Notes: generated by a model not told the origin, from the letters alone. 64,000 nt of DNA from Paraphoma chrysanthemicola (GCA_020744225.1 JAGMWG010000016.1:496001-560000), one strand, 5' to 3'; shown: positions 52,901 through 62,840, counted from the first letter of the stretch. Made by a program: numbers and translations.

Positions 52901-53130
52901 CTGATTGGTATACCGAGGACCATTTCAAATCGCTCTGGGAAGGATGGGAGCATCTCTTTCCGTACCCCCGTGGAACTTCGTCCCCGTGTCCTGTTCTGAT
53001 ACTAGATGATGAGTATAGCGACGATGAAGATGAAGATGAGGACTATGACGATGAGGATGATGAGGAGGACTGGAACGAGACGGATGATGACGATGGAGAG
53101 GAGCAGGAAGAGGACGCAGACGACGATTAA
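49975..53130 (+). CDS. PNP_UDP-ankyrin protein (NLR-like effector domain without nucleotide-binding domain)
   Basis: Seven exons: 49975-50980, 51089-51511, 51551-51622, 51708-51982, 52035-52132, 52225-52394 and 52463-53130, 2712 nt (903 residues). Residues 10-325 are a nucleoside-phosphorylase-like (PNP_UDP) domain. It begins DYHVAWICPVADVELLPA, has MAVLVGIGGGIPNSE and LGDVVVGWPGD, and ends CVEMEAAGVD and VIRGISDYADSH with the ribose-binding Glu and the catalytic Asp. No Walker A or other NB-ARC/NACHT motif follows. A helical linker leads to ankyrin-type repeats from about residue 560 (RNGDVDQLRHLLAEH, GTPLLHYAM, CRFLVENGADID, TPLHAFLNDF, RLLLHAGADP, ALLDRGADIHVRDGSGRTCLHVAVMNA, LLIQRGANI). 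The C terminus is almost purely Asp/Glu. The fourth junction is the least certain: an acceptor at 51743 also keeps frame. Family knowledge: PNP_UDP is an N-terminal effector of fungal NLR-like proteins. It is likely a cytosolic sensor. Confidence 0.72.
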
Positions 53131-54407
53131 TGAACGGACAGTCCACGATTTCAAGCTATCTGTACTATCAATGGGTCACATCCTTGTACATAGTCTAGCG
53201 GTCAACGATGTCTCAGCGGGCAAAAATGCTGTTGCTCCAGACGCCCCTAGCCATTTATTTCTCTACAAGCGATGGAAAACACTGTCAACGTATTCGACAC
53301 GATCAGCTCTGATGTCGACGTCGTTCCAGACGCCGCAGCATTTACCGTGAGCGCATTCCATAAGATAAGCTTCGATCTCGATGTCATCGGCCAACAACGC
53401 GACATTAGTCGTATAGAAGAGACGGAACGATCGTAGTATGAGTTGGCTGGGATGGGAATTAGCATTGTCGTTTGGAACATGCATATTCCTGAGATCCATC
53501 ACTTTGATGATATTTTGTACTTGGGTCAGACGCGCATGGGACGTGGAGGAGGATTCCAGGTCGTCGTTTTCCGTGGGGAAGGGTATACCAGGAACGCAGG
53601 AGCACTGGGGTTGGACAATTGGCGCTGCTTCTGGAATCATGCTCAGATTGGGAATGAATGTTTGTTTCAGCGCTCAACATGAAGTAAAGCTGGAAGCTGC
53701 CTAAGACATGAGGACGGCCACTTGTGGAGAGAGACCGTCTGTTGCGCTTACTGGATTTGTCGCAAGTACATTGACAATGTGGAGAAGAAATTGAGTGACG
53801 CGAAGAGATTGGTCGCAGTCAATGTGTTCTCAAGGTCTCGCATGGTATGTTTTATTTTCGACTTCATGCTGAAGACGTTCTAGAATGGGGTCAAGGCAGA
53901 GCCACATAAAGCAGGCGATGAACAGGAGTGACTACCAGAGAACTAGGGCAGATGGAAAGAGCTGAGAGTGATCAAGGGACTTAACGACGTGCTGGAGCCG
54001 CGACTGTTCTGTTTGGGTTGGTACGAATTATAAACGTGGAAGGTCATACAGGAAAGCGCGTGAAAGTGAGTAGTCCGTTTGCACTGATAACGCCACCGCA
54101 TTGTTTACATTGTAGAGTGACAGAGAACGTCGTCCCGCTTGCACCTACGTCTCTGGTCAGTCTACTTGTTCAAAACGCACAATTGCGTGCTTGCGCGTGC
54201 CGCAGACGAGCGCGTCGCACGTTAAATTTCTGCGTGAATCTACCATGCCAAGCTGACAACAGTGCCTACAGCGCCATTCAAACTCCTTTTGCCGCAATCT
54301 CCGCATACTTCTTTTTCGCTGAATTTTTCCGGACCGCATCTGTCAGCACCTTACTTATCACCGATCTCGACACCTCAACGAGCTCAACTCTTCCAGAACG
54401 TGCCAAC
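53131..54407. other. Intergenic, no confident gene
   Basis: Contains overlapping open frames on both strands at 53260-53700, the longest being a minus-strand frame of 125 codons (53263-53640) with no recognised domain. I do not call a gene. 54000-54407 is the upstream region of the coiled-coil gene. Confidence 0.35.
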
Positions 54408-55046
54408 ATGGCCGTCGAGATATCAAGCCCACAGAATCGGAAAAGTTCGCCGACCAGTAAACCACCTTCCGCCTCTACCCTCAAAGCTACGATTCAGGTG
54501 CCCATGGGTTACGCCACCCAAATGAAATTTCTTCTGGATCAGCAAAGCAAGCAACACGACCGCATCGCCGAACTAGAGCAGGAGAATGATGAGCTGAGAA
54601 CACTCAAGGACACTCAAAAGAGCTTGCTGGATCGAATTGATACGCTTGAACAACGCGACCGGAATCTGAACGCCCGTCGTCGCGAATGTGTCGGCCAGCT
54701 GCTCAACCTGCGAACGATGAACCAGGAAGCCAGCAACGCGTTCGACCTCCGAGCGCAAGACATCCAGCCCGACGACCTAGAGGGCGTGCTAATGGCGTAT
54801 GCCACATCCATCACATCGATATTGAATCACCACCAGCGTGTCTTCGGCCAGATGCGAGCAAACAGTCAGCTTCCTACATACACCATGGCGCCACCAACGA
54901 TTATGTCTGTACCCGTTGCACCAATGCCGCAACTCCAGCAGGCGACGAAGACACTGCCTCATTTACCATATCCACCGCTATACACACCACAGGGTTGGTG
55001 TCGCGCTCATAATATGCCCTACCGATGCCGCATTTGCGGGCAGTAA
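54408..55046 (+). CDS. Coiled-coil protein with C-terminal Cys tail
   Basis: A single exon of 212 residues from ATG 54408 (context AACATGGCC). The frame is open further upstream but that part reads as noncoding. Residues 1-35 are polar. A coiled coil spans about 40-95 (FLLDQQSKQHDRIAELEQENDELR...) and a second helix lies near 95-140 (QLLNLRTMNQEASNAFDLRA). A proline/methionine-rich segment follows. The C terminus ends GWCRAHNMPYRCRICGQ, with four Cys/His placed like a small zinc knuckle. No family recognised. It is possibly a nuclear or cytoskeletal adaptor, which is a guess from the coiled coil alone. Confidence 0.6.
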   Translation: MAVEISSPQNRKSSPTSKPPSASTLKATIQVPMGYATQMKFLLDQQSKQHDRIAELEQENDELRTLKDTQKSLLDRIDTLEQRDRNLNARRRECVGQLLNLRTMNQEASNAFDLRAQDIQPDDLEGVLMAYATSITSILNHHQRVFGQMRANSQLPTYTMAPPTIMSVPVAPMPQLQQATKTLPHLPYPPLYTPQGWCRAHNMPYRCRICGQ

Positions 55047-56087
55047 GCACGACGGAAAACAGAACTAGCTCAGGATAACTGGGTATGCCAACGATACTTT
55101 GCTTTAAAGAATTCTCGTCCATCACCCGGGCTGTACTGTATCACATTCGATTTCCAGGGTCGAGCCTGGGCTCAATAGTCTTTCTAGACGCGTCCGCTTT
55201 TCCATTGTGCGCTTAATATTGGAGGAAGGCGTCTGGTGTTGGGCATGCTTCATGTTCTTTGCAGTGCAGGTAGCATTTTGGCTTTGGAAGCTCGTTTGGT
55301 TTTGTTATCCAAGCGGCGTGCATTCTCATGCACCAGCGTCTCGTTTTCCTAGTTCCGTGTGTTGCGCCTGGTATGGGCTTCAGGCTGTTCTTTACATAGC
55401 GCACAATACAGGCCCTCAAGCATGATAAAGACTGCTTCACTTCATGTGCCCAAGTAGATGGGATGATGTACAGGAACAACTGCCGCATCTATCTTAATAT
55501 GCGCAAAGTGCGCAATGTGCCGAGTGGATCGAGGAGTGTCGGATGGAAGCGGAATGACGACGCGACATCGAACCGTGGTAATCCAGTTCAGCGCCAGTGT
55601 GTCGGTCCCTGTGCAATGGATATTTACCCTTCGAAGTTGCTACAGCTGTTCCTTCAACAGCAGATGGTGAATAACATTTGAACACGTAGCTAAGGTAGTC
55701 GATATTTGTTGCGTTAGCAGCTTATGACCGAGGAACCCCGGAGGCGTGCTTGGAGAATTGATGCAACCGGGCGTAATGCGGGGAGCTGATGTTCTCCAAC
55801 TCACATTTGGGTACAAGACTTCATCAACGTGCGAAATATGTGCCCAGCATTAGATAACTGCCTTCAACAAGACTAAAGATCTTCATGCTCGTTATCTACA
55901 ACTGGCTAGTGACATCCAACGTCAGCGCCCTGCCCTGACATCAGCAATATCGCAATCGATACAATACACGCCCTTTCAAACAATCATAGGAAGTTATCAA
56001 CCTCATAATCGTCTCAGCACCATACTTTATCTTCCGAGTCGAAGTGCTGCTACATCAACTACAAGTCAATAATCTCCATCCACCACA
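55047..56087. other. Intergenic, no gene seen
   Basis: About 1 kb with short open frames only. 56040-56087 is a C/A-rich leader (CTCCATCCACCACA) before the next ATG. Confidence 0.4.
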
Positions 56088-56609
56088 ATGTCATCCACAA
56101 CCCTATCCCCTCTCGCTTCCGCCCTGATTGGTACCTGGACCCTCGTCTCCTACCACTACCACCCCACAACGTCCGCTGAGCCTAAGACCTATCCTCATGG
56201 TCCGAATGCCCGCGGTCTCATAACGTATTCTGTCGACGGCTACATGTCCGCACAAGTCGTTCGACCAGGCCAAGCACCCTTCTCCGACGGCGGCGGCATC
56301 GCGCCCGACACCTCCGGCACACCCAGCGATTGGGAACAAGTCGGACGTAATTTCATCGCTTATTCCGGACGTTATTGGGTGAGTGAGGAAGAGGGGAAGG
56401 AGGTGTTGTGGCATGAGCTGGATGTGTGTAGTATTCCTCGGATGGTAGGAATGGTACAGAAGAGGAAGGCACAGTTGGATGAGGTAGATGGTGCTAGTAT
56501 TTTGAACCTGGGGGTTGACGGACTGGTGTTGGACGGAGTGGATTGTAAGGTTGAGGTGAAGTGGAAGAGGGTGGAGGATAATGCGGGCACAAAGAGGCCG
56601 GAGACGTGA
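56088..56609 (+). CDS. Lipocalin-like domain (lipocalin_5) protein
   Basis: A single exon of 173 residues. It starts LIGTWTLVSY, the opening of the lipocalin_5 fold. It continues with YPHGPNARGLITYSVDGYMSAQVVRPG, then FIAYSGRYWVSEEEGKEVLWHE and SIPRMVGMVQKRKAQL. The order and spacing of GTW, DGYM.A, YSGRYW and HE...SIP match the family across most of the protein. There is no signal peptide, so it should be cytosolic. Family knowledge: these small beta-barrels bind or isomerise small molecules, and some act in polyketide tailoring. No such cluster is nearby. A purine-rich 3' part (56390-56590) has many G/A-rich codons, unlike the C-rich first half. Confidence 0.82.
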   Translation: MSSTTLSPLASALIGTWTLVSYHYHPTTSAEPKTYPHGPNARGLITYSVDGYMSAQVVRPGQAPFSDGGGIAPDTSGTPSDWEQVGRNFIAYSGRYWVSEEEGKEVLWHELDVCSIPRMVGMVQKRKAQLDEVDGASILNLGVDGLVLDGVDCKVEVKWKRVEDNAGTKRPET

Positions 56610-57258
56610 GGGTTGCGGAAGTCTTGAATAATGCTGTGTCCGTTTGAATAAAGGTAGCTTGCGGCTTAAGAGATGTCACATTATTACAGCAGCGAAGTCG
56701 AAATTGTGCATCTTTCATCTCTGCAAATCCCGTACAGGCTTCCTTCCTGAGATCGTCTTATTCCAAGCCGGCGACGTGATTGATCTACTGCGGGGCGTGT
56801 CTTTATTTTCAAGATCAGGCCAGACCTCTTCGAGAGTTTCTCGTCTCAATGACTGTGTGCGAAATTGCAAGCAGGCCTCTTTGAACTACAATGTGATCTG
56901 TCCTATCTCGCTACTGTTTAGAGCACCTCGCCTCTTTGCGCATACGATGCGGTATCCTTTTGGTTGTGGCATTATCCTTGAAAATGTCCCGGCCATCATC
57001 GATCTTGGAATATCATCACCCGTTCAGCCCAGTAGTCGCCGAATACGTTCCTTACCCTGCAGCCCTACTGGACTTTTATTGCACATGTCAAGCCTCTCTT
57101 ATTTGTCTTGCGAGTTTTGCTGAGCAAGCGTCACCTAGAAGCCCATTCCAGGTCTATCCACTTTGCTCCTTTACTTTGAGGTACACCAAGAGCTGTTCAA
57201 GCACTGATCGACCGTACAAACAGGAAACGACTAGAAGTAAGCCATAATGAAAGATTAG
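56610..57258. other. Intergenic, no protein gene seen
   Basis: About 650 bp upstream of the tRNA-like element. Open frames such as 56644-57123 are without domain or codon support. Confidence 0.4.
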
Positions 57259-57447
57259 GGGAGCTTGGTCTAGTGGAAAGACGCTCGCTGCAAGCTACTG
57301 GGAGGCTCTCAGAGCCCGCACTTGCCCGTGTGCGGTACACTGGGTGCAACAGCAATGTCTGTCGCGCCGCCTGAGATCTTCGGATCATAAGTCTGTGTCA
57401 GACTAGGCGTAAGCGAGAGAGCCTACGTTCGAATCGCAGAGCGTCCA
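57259..57447 (+). tRNA. tRNA-like Pol III element with a long structured insert in the anticodon loop
   Basis: Acceptor halves GGGAGCT (57259-57265) and AGCGTCC (57440-57446) pair at six of seven positions, with A57447 as discriminator. An A box TGGTCTAGTGG gives a perfect D stem (GTCT/AGAC). A B box GTTCGAATC sits in a T arm (CTACG/CGCAG, one mismatch). Anticodon stem CTCGC (57284-57288) pairs perfectly with GCGAG (57413-57417), but then residue 33 is G, not U. The neighbouring register (GCTCG/CGAGA) gives U33 and anticodon GCA (Cys), but with four of five pairs and no residue 26. About 115-120 nt lie between the halves. They contain CCGCAC/GTGCGG, GATC-TTCG-GATC and AGTCTG-TGT-CAGACT hairpins, the last two enclosed by CGCCT-like/AGGCG. 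This is either a tRNA with an unusually long structured intron, a decayed tRNA, or a tRNA-derived noncoding RNA. Confidence 0.45.
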
Positions 57448-57455
57448 GAAGCTTC

Positions 57456-57459
57456 TTTT
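57456..57459 (+). terminator. Likely Pol III terminator
   Basis: A TTTT run (in CTTCTTTTGTTG) nine bases after the tRNA-like 3' end, where a Pol III terminator would be expected. It supports transcription of the element above as one unit. Confidence 0.4.
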
Positions 57460-57477
57460 GTTGTTTGATCACCGGCC

Positions 57478-58053
57478 TCATTCCTCTTCCTCTTTCTTGA
57501 TCTCATTCTTGACTTTGACGCTGCTCTTCGCTTCATCGCCGCCGCCTGCAAGAAGACTTGCTTTGTTATCCGTGCCGCTTTCCTTCTTAATCTTCTTCTG
57601 CTCTTTATCCCACTCTTTCTGCTCTTTCATGAATTTCTCCTTTTTACTAGTATACCCATCATGTATTTTGGCCTTCTCCCACACCTCTCTAAAGATCAGA
57701 CTTGCTTCCAGCTTCTCCTCCATACCCTTATGTCCCTCACTCTTTTTCAACTCCTCGCCCGTCACCTTATCATATTTCCTGCCACCAGCATGGTTCGCAT
57801 ACCGCTTTGCACGCGTCATACCCATTTGCAGGAATTTACGCGACATGTCCATGCCAATAAAGTCATCTTGTTTGTCGTATTCAAGGAACTTGGCGTATAT
57901 CTCCTTTGAGCTCTTGCGCGCAATGGCAGGTGTTTTGAAGCGCCAGAGTGGTAGAATCTCAGATTTGTAGGGCTCGAATGTTAGCACGCCTTGTTCGCCG
58001 CGGCCGATGCGGTAGCTCATTCGCTGGGCTTTGGTGAGAGTTTGTGGTGGCAT
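57478..58053 (-). CDS. DUF4385 family protein
   Basis: A single exon of 191 residues on the minus strand, ATG at 58053. Residues 10-110 carry the family core in order: MSYRIGRGEQGVLTFEPYKS, then LPLWRFKTPAIARKSSKEIY, DDFIGMDMSRKFLQMG and RAKRYANHAGGRKYD. All highly conserved residues I know of are present, so it should be functional. Family knowledge: DUF4385 is shared by bacteria and eukaryotes, and its biochemical role is unknown. The fungal protein has an extra lysine/glutamate-rich tail (about 120-191), probably disordered. There is no signal peptide or membrane helix. Its stop codon lies 30 bp from the tRNA-like element on the other strand, so the two are convergent. Confidence 0.9.
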   Translation of the reverse strand: MPPQTLTKAQRMSYRIGRGEQGVLTFEPYKSEILPLWRFKTPAIARKSSKEIYAKFLEYDKQDDFIGMDMSRKFLQMGMTRAKRYANHAGGRKYDKVTGEELKKSEGHKGMEEKLEASLIFREVWEKAKIHDGYTSKKEKFMKEQKEWDKEQKKIKKESGTDNKASLLAGGGDEAKSSVKVKNEIKKEEEE

Positions 58054-59122
58054 TGATCTTATAATGCAGGCTGTTTTAGATTCGTTTGTTCAGGTGTCCT
58101 ACCTCATCAAGAGTACTTCGTTGCTGATCGTGGCTGGATGGTGTATTGCGATGACGTAGTTCATTTTGTTGCGCACGGTCATCAAGCAATCCATTACAAC
58201 CATTGTCAAACTCATCGTAGGCACACTCGATCAAACATAGACACTCCATCAGAGACCACACCAATGCATCAGTGGTGAACTTTGTACTTGGTACAGGAAG
58301 TCATAAACAAGTACTCGACACCCGCCCAGGTGCCATTTCCGACTCTTTGCGCATCGTTGAGTATCGTGCTTCGCCAGCTTTGACCATGCGACCGCCTGTG
58401 GGTATTGTATGGCGATTGCGATGTCCACTTGTTAGTGGCGGCAAACTAGACTGTGCGCACAATTTCGACTGAGAACCTCTGGCGTCTTTCCGAGGTCCTG
58501 CTCACACCCCTAGTGTGTCGAAAACTAGCCCCGCCAACCTTCTTGAGGCTCTGCGATCAAAATGAGGCACTGTTCTGAAATAGAACTGGTCGCTACATTT
58601 CGTGAACCTCTCAGTGGTCCAGACACGGCTTCGGCCCTTCCTCGGAAGGTAGTGAACCTTATGGGAGGCACGTTTGATCCAACCATTAGGAACCGCGGAA
58701 CGCACGGTGTCCGAGAGCGATTTGAGGAGAAGAGACAGGAGCCGAGGTGAACTTCCCCACGTGGACAAGCAGACTGTCAAAGTTCCTCAGTAGTATACCG
58801 TCTTACCACGTTGGCTGCTATGCACGCCGGACTTTGACCAATCAAAGGTCCAAACCTCGAGCGGCATGAAGCATTAATTCGTCGAGTTTTGAGGGGAATC
58901 TCAGCTGACGTGGCAAGACGACGCAAAGCAAAGCACCTGTGGGGAGTGTCCGTTCATCCGGTACTTATCAATACTGCATTCAGCTCGCTCGGCTCGCAGA
59001 ATGTGTTTTACAAAGCATCCAGCACCGAGGCCGAAGGACAGCTTTAAAGCTTCACTACCACCACTAGCAATTGACTTTCGACCCGGCGCGACGTGCTTCT
59101 TCTCACTTTCAACAACATAGCT
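58054..59122. other. Intergenic between divergent genes, no gene seen
   Basis: About 1.07 kb with both promoters. A minus-strand open frame at 58901-59674 mainly overlaps the esterase and is not supported. Confidence 0.4.
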
Positions 59123-60085
59123 ATGGACGCTGATTTCCTCGTGGCCGTGCAACCACTCATAGAGGCTTTCGGTTCTCTCCCGAAGCTTCCGGCTCACGAT
59201 GTCAACGGACGTCGAGAACGACTGAAAGCCTTTGTAACTCCGATCGTCATACCGGAGGACGTGTCGGTCACGGTCTTCAACATCACGTCGACAGATGGTG
59301 TGCAAATACCCATCCATCACATCAAGAAGAAAACGCTCGACCCGAAAAGCCCCACGGCCGCCGTGCTTCACGCACACGGTGGCGGGCTCATTGCATTGAG
59401 CGCGGAGATTGGCATTACCACCTATGCGGGCATAGTGCATGAAACCGGCATTCAAGTGTTCTCCGTTGATTATCGGCTGGCACCCGAGCACCCATATCCT
59501 GCAGCACTGGATGACATGTGGGCTTCTTTGACTTGGCTCCATGCCAACGCTGAGTCTATCGGAATCGATCGCACGCGCATAGCGGTCACAGGCGAGAGTG
59601 CTGGTGGCAACCTCGCTGCTGCGACAACTTTGCGAGCTCGAGAATTGGCACTGTCGCCACCGCTCGCTGCTCAAGTTCTAATCTATCCCATGCTGGACGA
59701 TAGGACCGTCGATAAGACTGGAAACTACTTCGTATGGGATGGAGATGATAACTTGACTGGCTGGACGGCCTATCTTCAACGAGCCCCGGGCAGTGAAGAT
59801 GTCCCAATTTTCGCGGCGCCTGGTCGCATTACGTCTGCGAAAGATCTGCCGCCACTTTACTTGGAATGTGGGCAACTTGATCTTTTTGCAGTGGAGGACA
59901 CCGAGTACGTACGGAAATTCGTGGAAGCTGGCGTTCCTGTTGAATTTCATCTTAATCCTGGACTACCTCATGCTTTCGACGGACTTGCGCCGACTCATCG
60001 CGTCACACAGCAGTTGCAGCAGAATCGAACGCGTATTTTCCAAAGGTTGCAGGATGGTGCTGGCAACACAACTAGTCCAGTCTAG
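59123..60085 (+). CDS. Alpha/beta hydrolase, HSL (hormone-sensitive lipase-like) esterase
   Basis: A single exon of 320 residues from ATG 59123. The oxyanion-hole motif HGGG lies at residues 85-88, after VLHA. The typical HSL strand SVDYRLAPEHPYPAALDD lies at 114-131. The nucleophile elbow GESAGG lies at 157-162 with Ser159. The acid is in ECGQLDLF (Asp253) and the His in GLPHAFDGLAP (His283). The triad is complete, and length and order match the alpha/beta hydrolase fold-3 family. It has no signal peptide, so it is probably cytosolic. It should cleave short- to medium-chain esters or lactones; the true substrate is unknown. The Zn2Cys6 regulator 392 bp downstream on the same strand is a possible controller. 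Confidence 0.93.
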   Translation: MDADFLVAVQPLIEAFGSLPKLPAHDVNGRRERLKAFVTPIVIPEDVSVTVFNITSTDGVQIPIHHIKKKTLDPKSPTAAVLHAHGGGLIALSAEIGITTYAGIVHETGIQVFSVDYRLAPEHPYPAALDDMWASLTWLHANAESIGIDRTRIAVTGESAGGNLAAATTLRARELALSPPLAAQVLIYPMLDDRTVDKTGNYFVWDGDDNLTGWTAYLQRAPGSEDVPIFAAPGRITSAKDLPPLYLECGQLDLFAVEDTEYVRKFVEAGVPVEFHLNPGLPHAFDGLAPTHRVTQQLQQNRTRIFQRLQDGAGNTTSPV

Positions 60086-60477
60086 TGAACGGACCTCGGG
60101 AGGAAGACATGGAGAAGCTGGGGAATGCGGGGTCCAGCTGAGCCAACATGCGGCTGTTAGACTTTTGTGATGTTCAGCGCACGAGATTGTCGAGATGTTG
60201 ATAGGATCAATCCAGACATTTGTGATCAGATAATCAGCCAGCCTGCCAGGATTACTTCAGTGTTGCAGGTTCTATGACCTTGTATTCCATTCACCGCGCT
60301 TGTTGACTGGTAGGTGGTGGTAAATTCCAATGTTCGGCGCGGAAGCATCGGATCCGACCCAATTTTTCGGCTAGTCTGAAAGGCGGTCTAGTGCCCCTTC
60401 TCTGAAACCTCGACTAGACAGCCATATCACGAGTTACACTCTCTAGCATCTTCTAAGAATGGTTGTGGCTTCCAACT
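60086..60477. other. Intergenic, promoter of the second Zn2Cys6 regulator
   Basis: No gene was seen. Contains the CGG-rich stretch listed separately. Confidence 0.45.
60335..60357. promoter_or_regulatory. CGG palindrome upstream of the second regulator
   Basis: TCGGATCCGA at 60348-60357 is a perfect 10-bp palindrome made of CGG and CCG separated by two bases, preceded by two more CGG triplets near 60335-60342. It lies about 120 bp upstream of ATG 60478. Zn2Cys6 proteins bind CGG triplets, so autoregulation is possible. Chance is not excluded. Confidence 0.35.
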
Positions 60478-62823
60478 ATGCAGGCAACAACTGGAACAGT
60501 TCCCAGAGCAGTGAGTTCTGCGACCAACTAGCACGTTCGTCAATGGTTAATTCGCTCTAACGTGGATCATGTATAGTGTCGGAACTGCCGTGTTCGCAAG
60601 GTACACTGGTGAAGTCGTACCTAGGGTGTCTCTCACTATCTCCAGATCAAATGTGATCGGCGGATGCCATGCTCCAATTGCGTCACCACAAATATCACTT
60701 GTCCAGGCTCATCTGGCGCACTGACCAGTTCGTCTGCTGTAACAAGGCCACGTCCACTAGATAGGCAACCGCATGGGTACGTTTCGTTGCATCCTAATTC
60801 GTTCAAGTACTGATGTATCACTGCTGAAGGAATGATGAAAGGTACGAGCAGATTCTGGAGAGACTGACAGCTCTCGAACAGGCTGTTGCGGCAGGCACAA
60901 AGTCGAGGGATGATACTCGCACAATTACGCCAACATCACCACGTCGTACCGATGTCACAGTGGCTGCCTTGGAAGGAGCTTCTTCTTTCGGCCAACAAGC
61001 CATATACGCCACTCATATGCTGGAACACAACTCAATAGCAGGTCGTAGTCCGGAGGTATTCGATGGTATCGCTGCACTCCGCAGCCTGGTCAAACTTGCT
61101 CAACCCCAAGACCACTCACTGCATCCCAAACAAAGCTCTGATCATGTAACCAATCACTCCTCGATTCCTCCTGCAGCGTTTTCCATCAAGGTCCTGCAGG
61201 CCATTGAAGGTAATGCGAGATACGATACCATTCACCACGTCGACGGACAGCATTGTAGACTGATAATCGCAGGCGCAACGTCATCATTGACGGCAATCCT
61301 TCGCATGGCGGATTATGATGAATTCGAAGAATTAAGCCGAAAGATCTACTTTCCAATCGAACAAATATCTAGCGCTGAGTTGAACTTGTTCGACGCCTTG
61401 CTTTGTGCAGCGTTACATGGACTACAGTATCGCCGACCACCAGGGATATCAACGGAGGAATTCTCATTGTATCACAACATGTGTAAAGAGAAACTTCGAC
61501 TCAGCACGGAGAGCTACGAAGTCAACATCGTTCCCTCATATGAGCATACGCTCATACTTTGTATTGCTGTAAGTCTGACTTTGATACATTACTCCTTGCT
61601 CTTTCGGTCTGTGCCTAACAATCTATTGTTTTGATCTGATACATTAAGTTATACCTAAATAGTACCTACTGATACGTAGCAGGCAGCGCAAGCGCAGACT
61701 CGGGGTGATCTTGCGCATCAATGGAAACTATCCACCATTGCAGCCAGGCATTGTTTAGCGCTTGGTTATCATCGCCAAGAGGTAGTTGCAGCTCTGCCGT
61801 CACCGAAGTCTGTACGAGTTCACAGATTGTTTTGGAGCGTTTACTTCCTCGATCGCAGCCTCGTCCTGACACTTGGTAGAGCGCCGACCATCCCAGAGTA
61901 TGACATTGACACCGAACCTACTCCCATATCGGACGACCCGGGAAAACGACCTTGGGATCAGGGTCATGGACTTTTCATTGACCTCTCAAGGATACAAGCT
62001 TATATCTACGAGACCCTTTACTCGCCTGCTTCGTGCAGACTGTCCATCATGGATCGAAAAGCTACCGTGGAACGAATCTCACAGCAACTTTTGCAATGGC
62101 ATGCACGCTGGACCGCGCTTGACAGCTCTAGTGCATACAATACAGCAGCGTTTGATGCTCTTTTTGTCCCGGTCGATGTCGTGTATTACACGATCCTCAC
62201 TATCCTTTACCGCGCCGAGACTCGTTCCAAAACAGCATACAGCGTGTCTCCAGAATGCTACGATGCGGCGCGGAAGGGTCTCGAGACTGGCATCAACGTT
62301 TTCTCGAATCATGCACGTGCAGATCCAAGCATGATCGCCCTCTACGCCGTGTGGTGAGTTCCTGCACCTTAGACCGCAGTGCCCGTTACATACTGACGAC
62401 GATAGGATACATGTCTACTGTTCCTTCACCCCATTCGTCATAACCTTTCTCCATTGCGTGGCAAACTCAGACTCGAACGATCTCCATTTACTGGGGCAAT
62501 CGCTCAGCATCCTCAAAGAATGTAGCGCGCTTGTGGAATCTTGTCAGCGCGCTCGCGATGTTTGCACAAGTCTGTACAATATTGCGGAGACATGCGTGAG
62601 GTCGAACAATACAATGGCGCGCAAGGTTGATGCACCGCAGAATGAACATGCTTCATTAGCATCACCACATGGGTTTCAAGGACTTGATATGCCGCCAGAG
62701 AACGATATCCAATCGTTTCTACACTCTTTACAAACTAGCCAAGGTGCCGATATGGACTTTGATCAGATGGCGCTCGCACTGGATTCGAATGTAGGCAACT
62801 TCTTCCTTGGGAGCGAGCTTTGA
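60478..62823 (+). CDS. Zn2Cys6 transcription factor with fungal-specific regulatory domain
   Basis: Six exons: 60478-60510, 60577-60600, 60646-60776, 60842-61568, 61683-62353 and 62406-62823, 2004 nt (667 residues). Exon 2 is only 24 nt and encodes CRNCRVRK, the first half of the zinc cluster; exon 3 begins IKCDRRMPCSNC. The six Cys are residues 12, 15, 22, 28, 31 and 38, spaced C-x2-C-x6-C-x5-C-x2-C-x6-C. A coiled coil (GYEQILERLTALEQAVAAG) follows. The fungal_trans domain is recognised by ARHCLALGYHRQEV and VHRLFWSVYFLDRSLVLTLGRAP. The first ATG was chosen because it alone gives phase 0 into exon 2; an ATG 19 bases upstream breaks the cluster. Intron 4 ends GTAGCAG, a tandem acceptor that could add or drop one Gln. 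It is a nuclear regulator; the targets are unknown, with the upstream esterase a candidate. Confidence 0.9.
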
Positions 62824-62840
62824 TAGGAATAGTTACTGCT

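Noticed and set aside
53263..53640. A 125-codon minus-strand open frame downstream of the PNP-ankyrin gene
   Set aside because: It could be a small gene, but overlapping open frames on both strands and no motif leave it unsupported.
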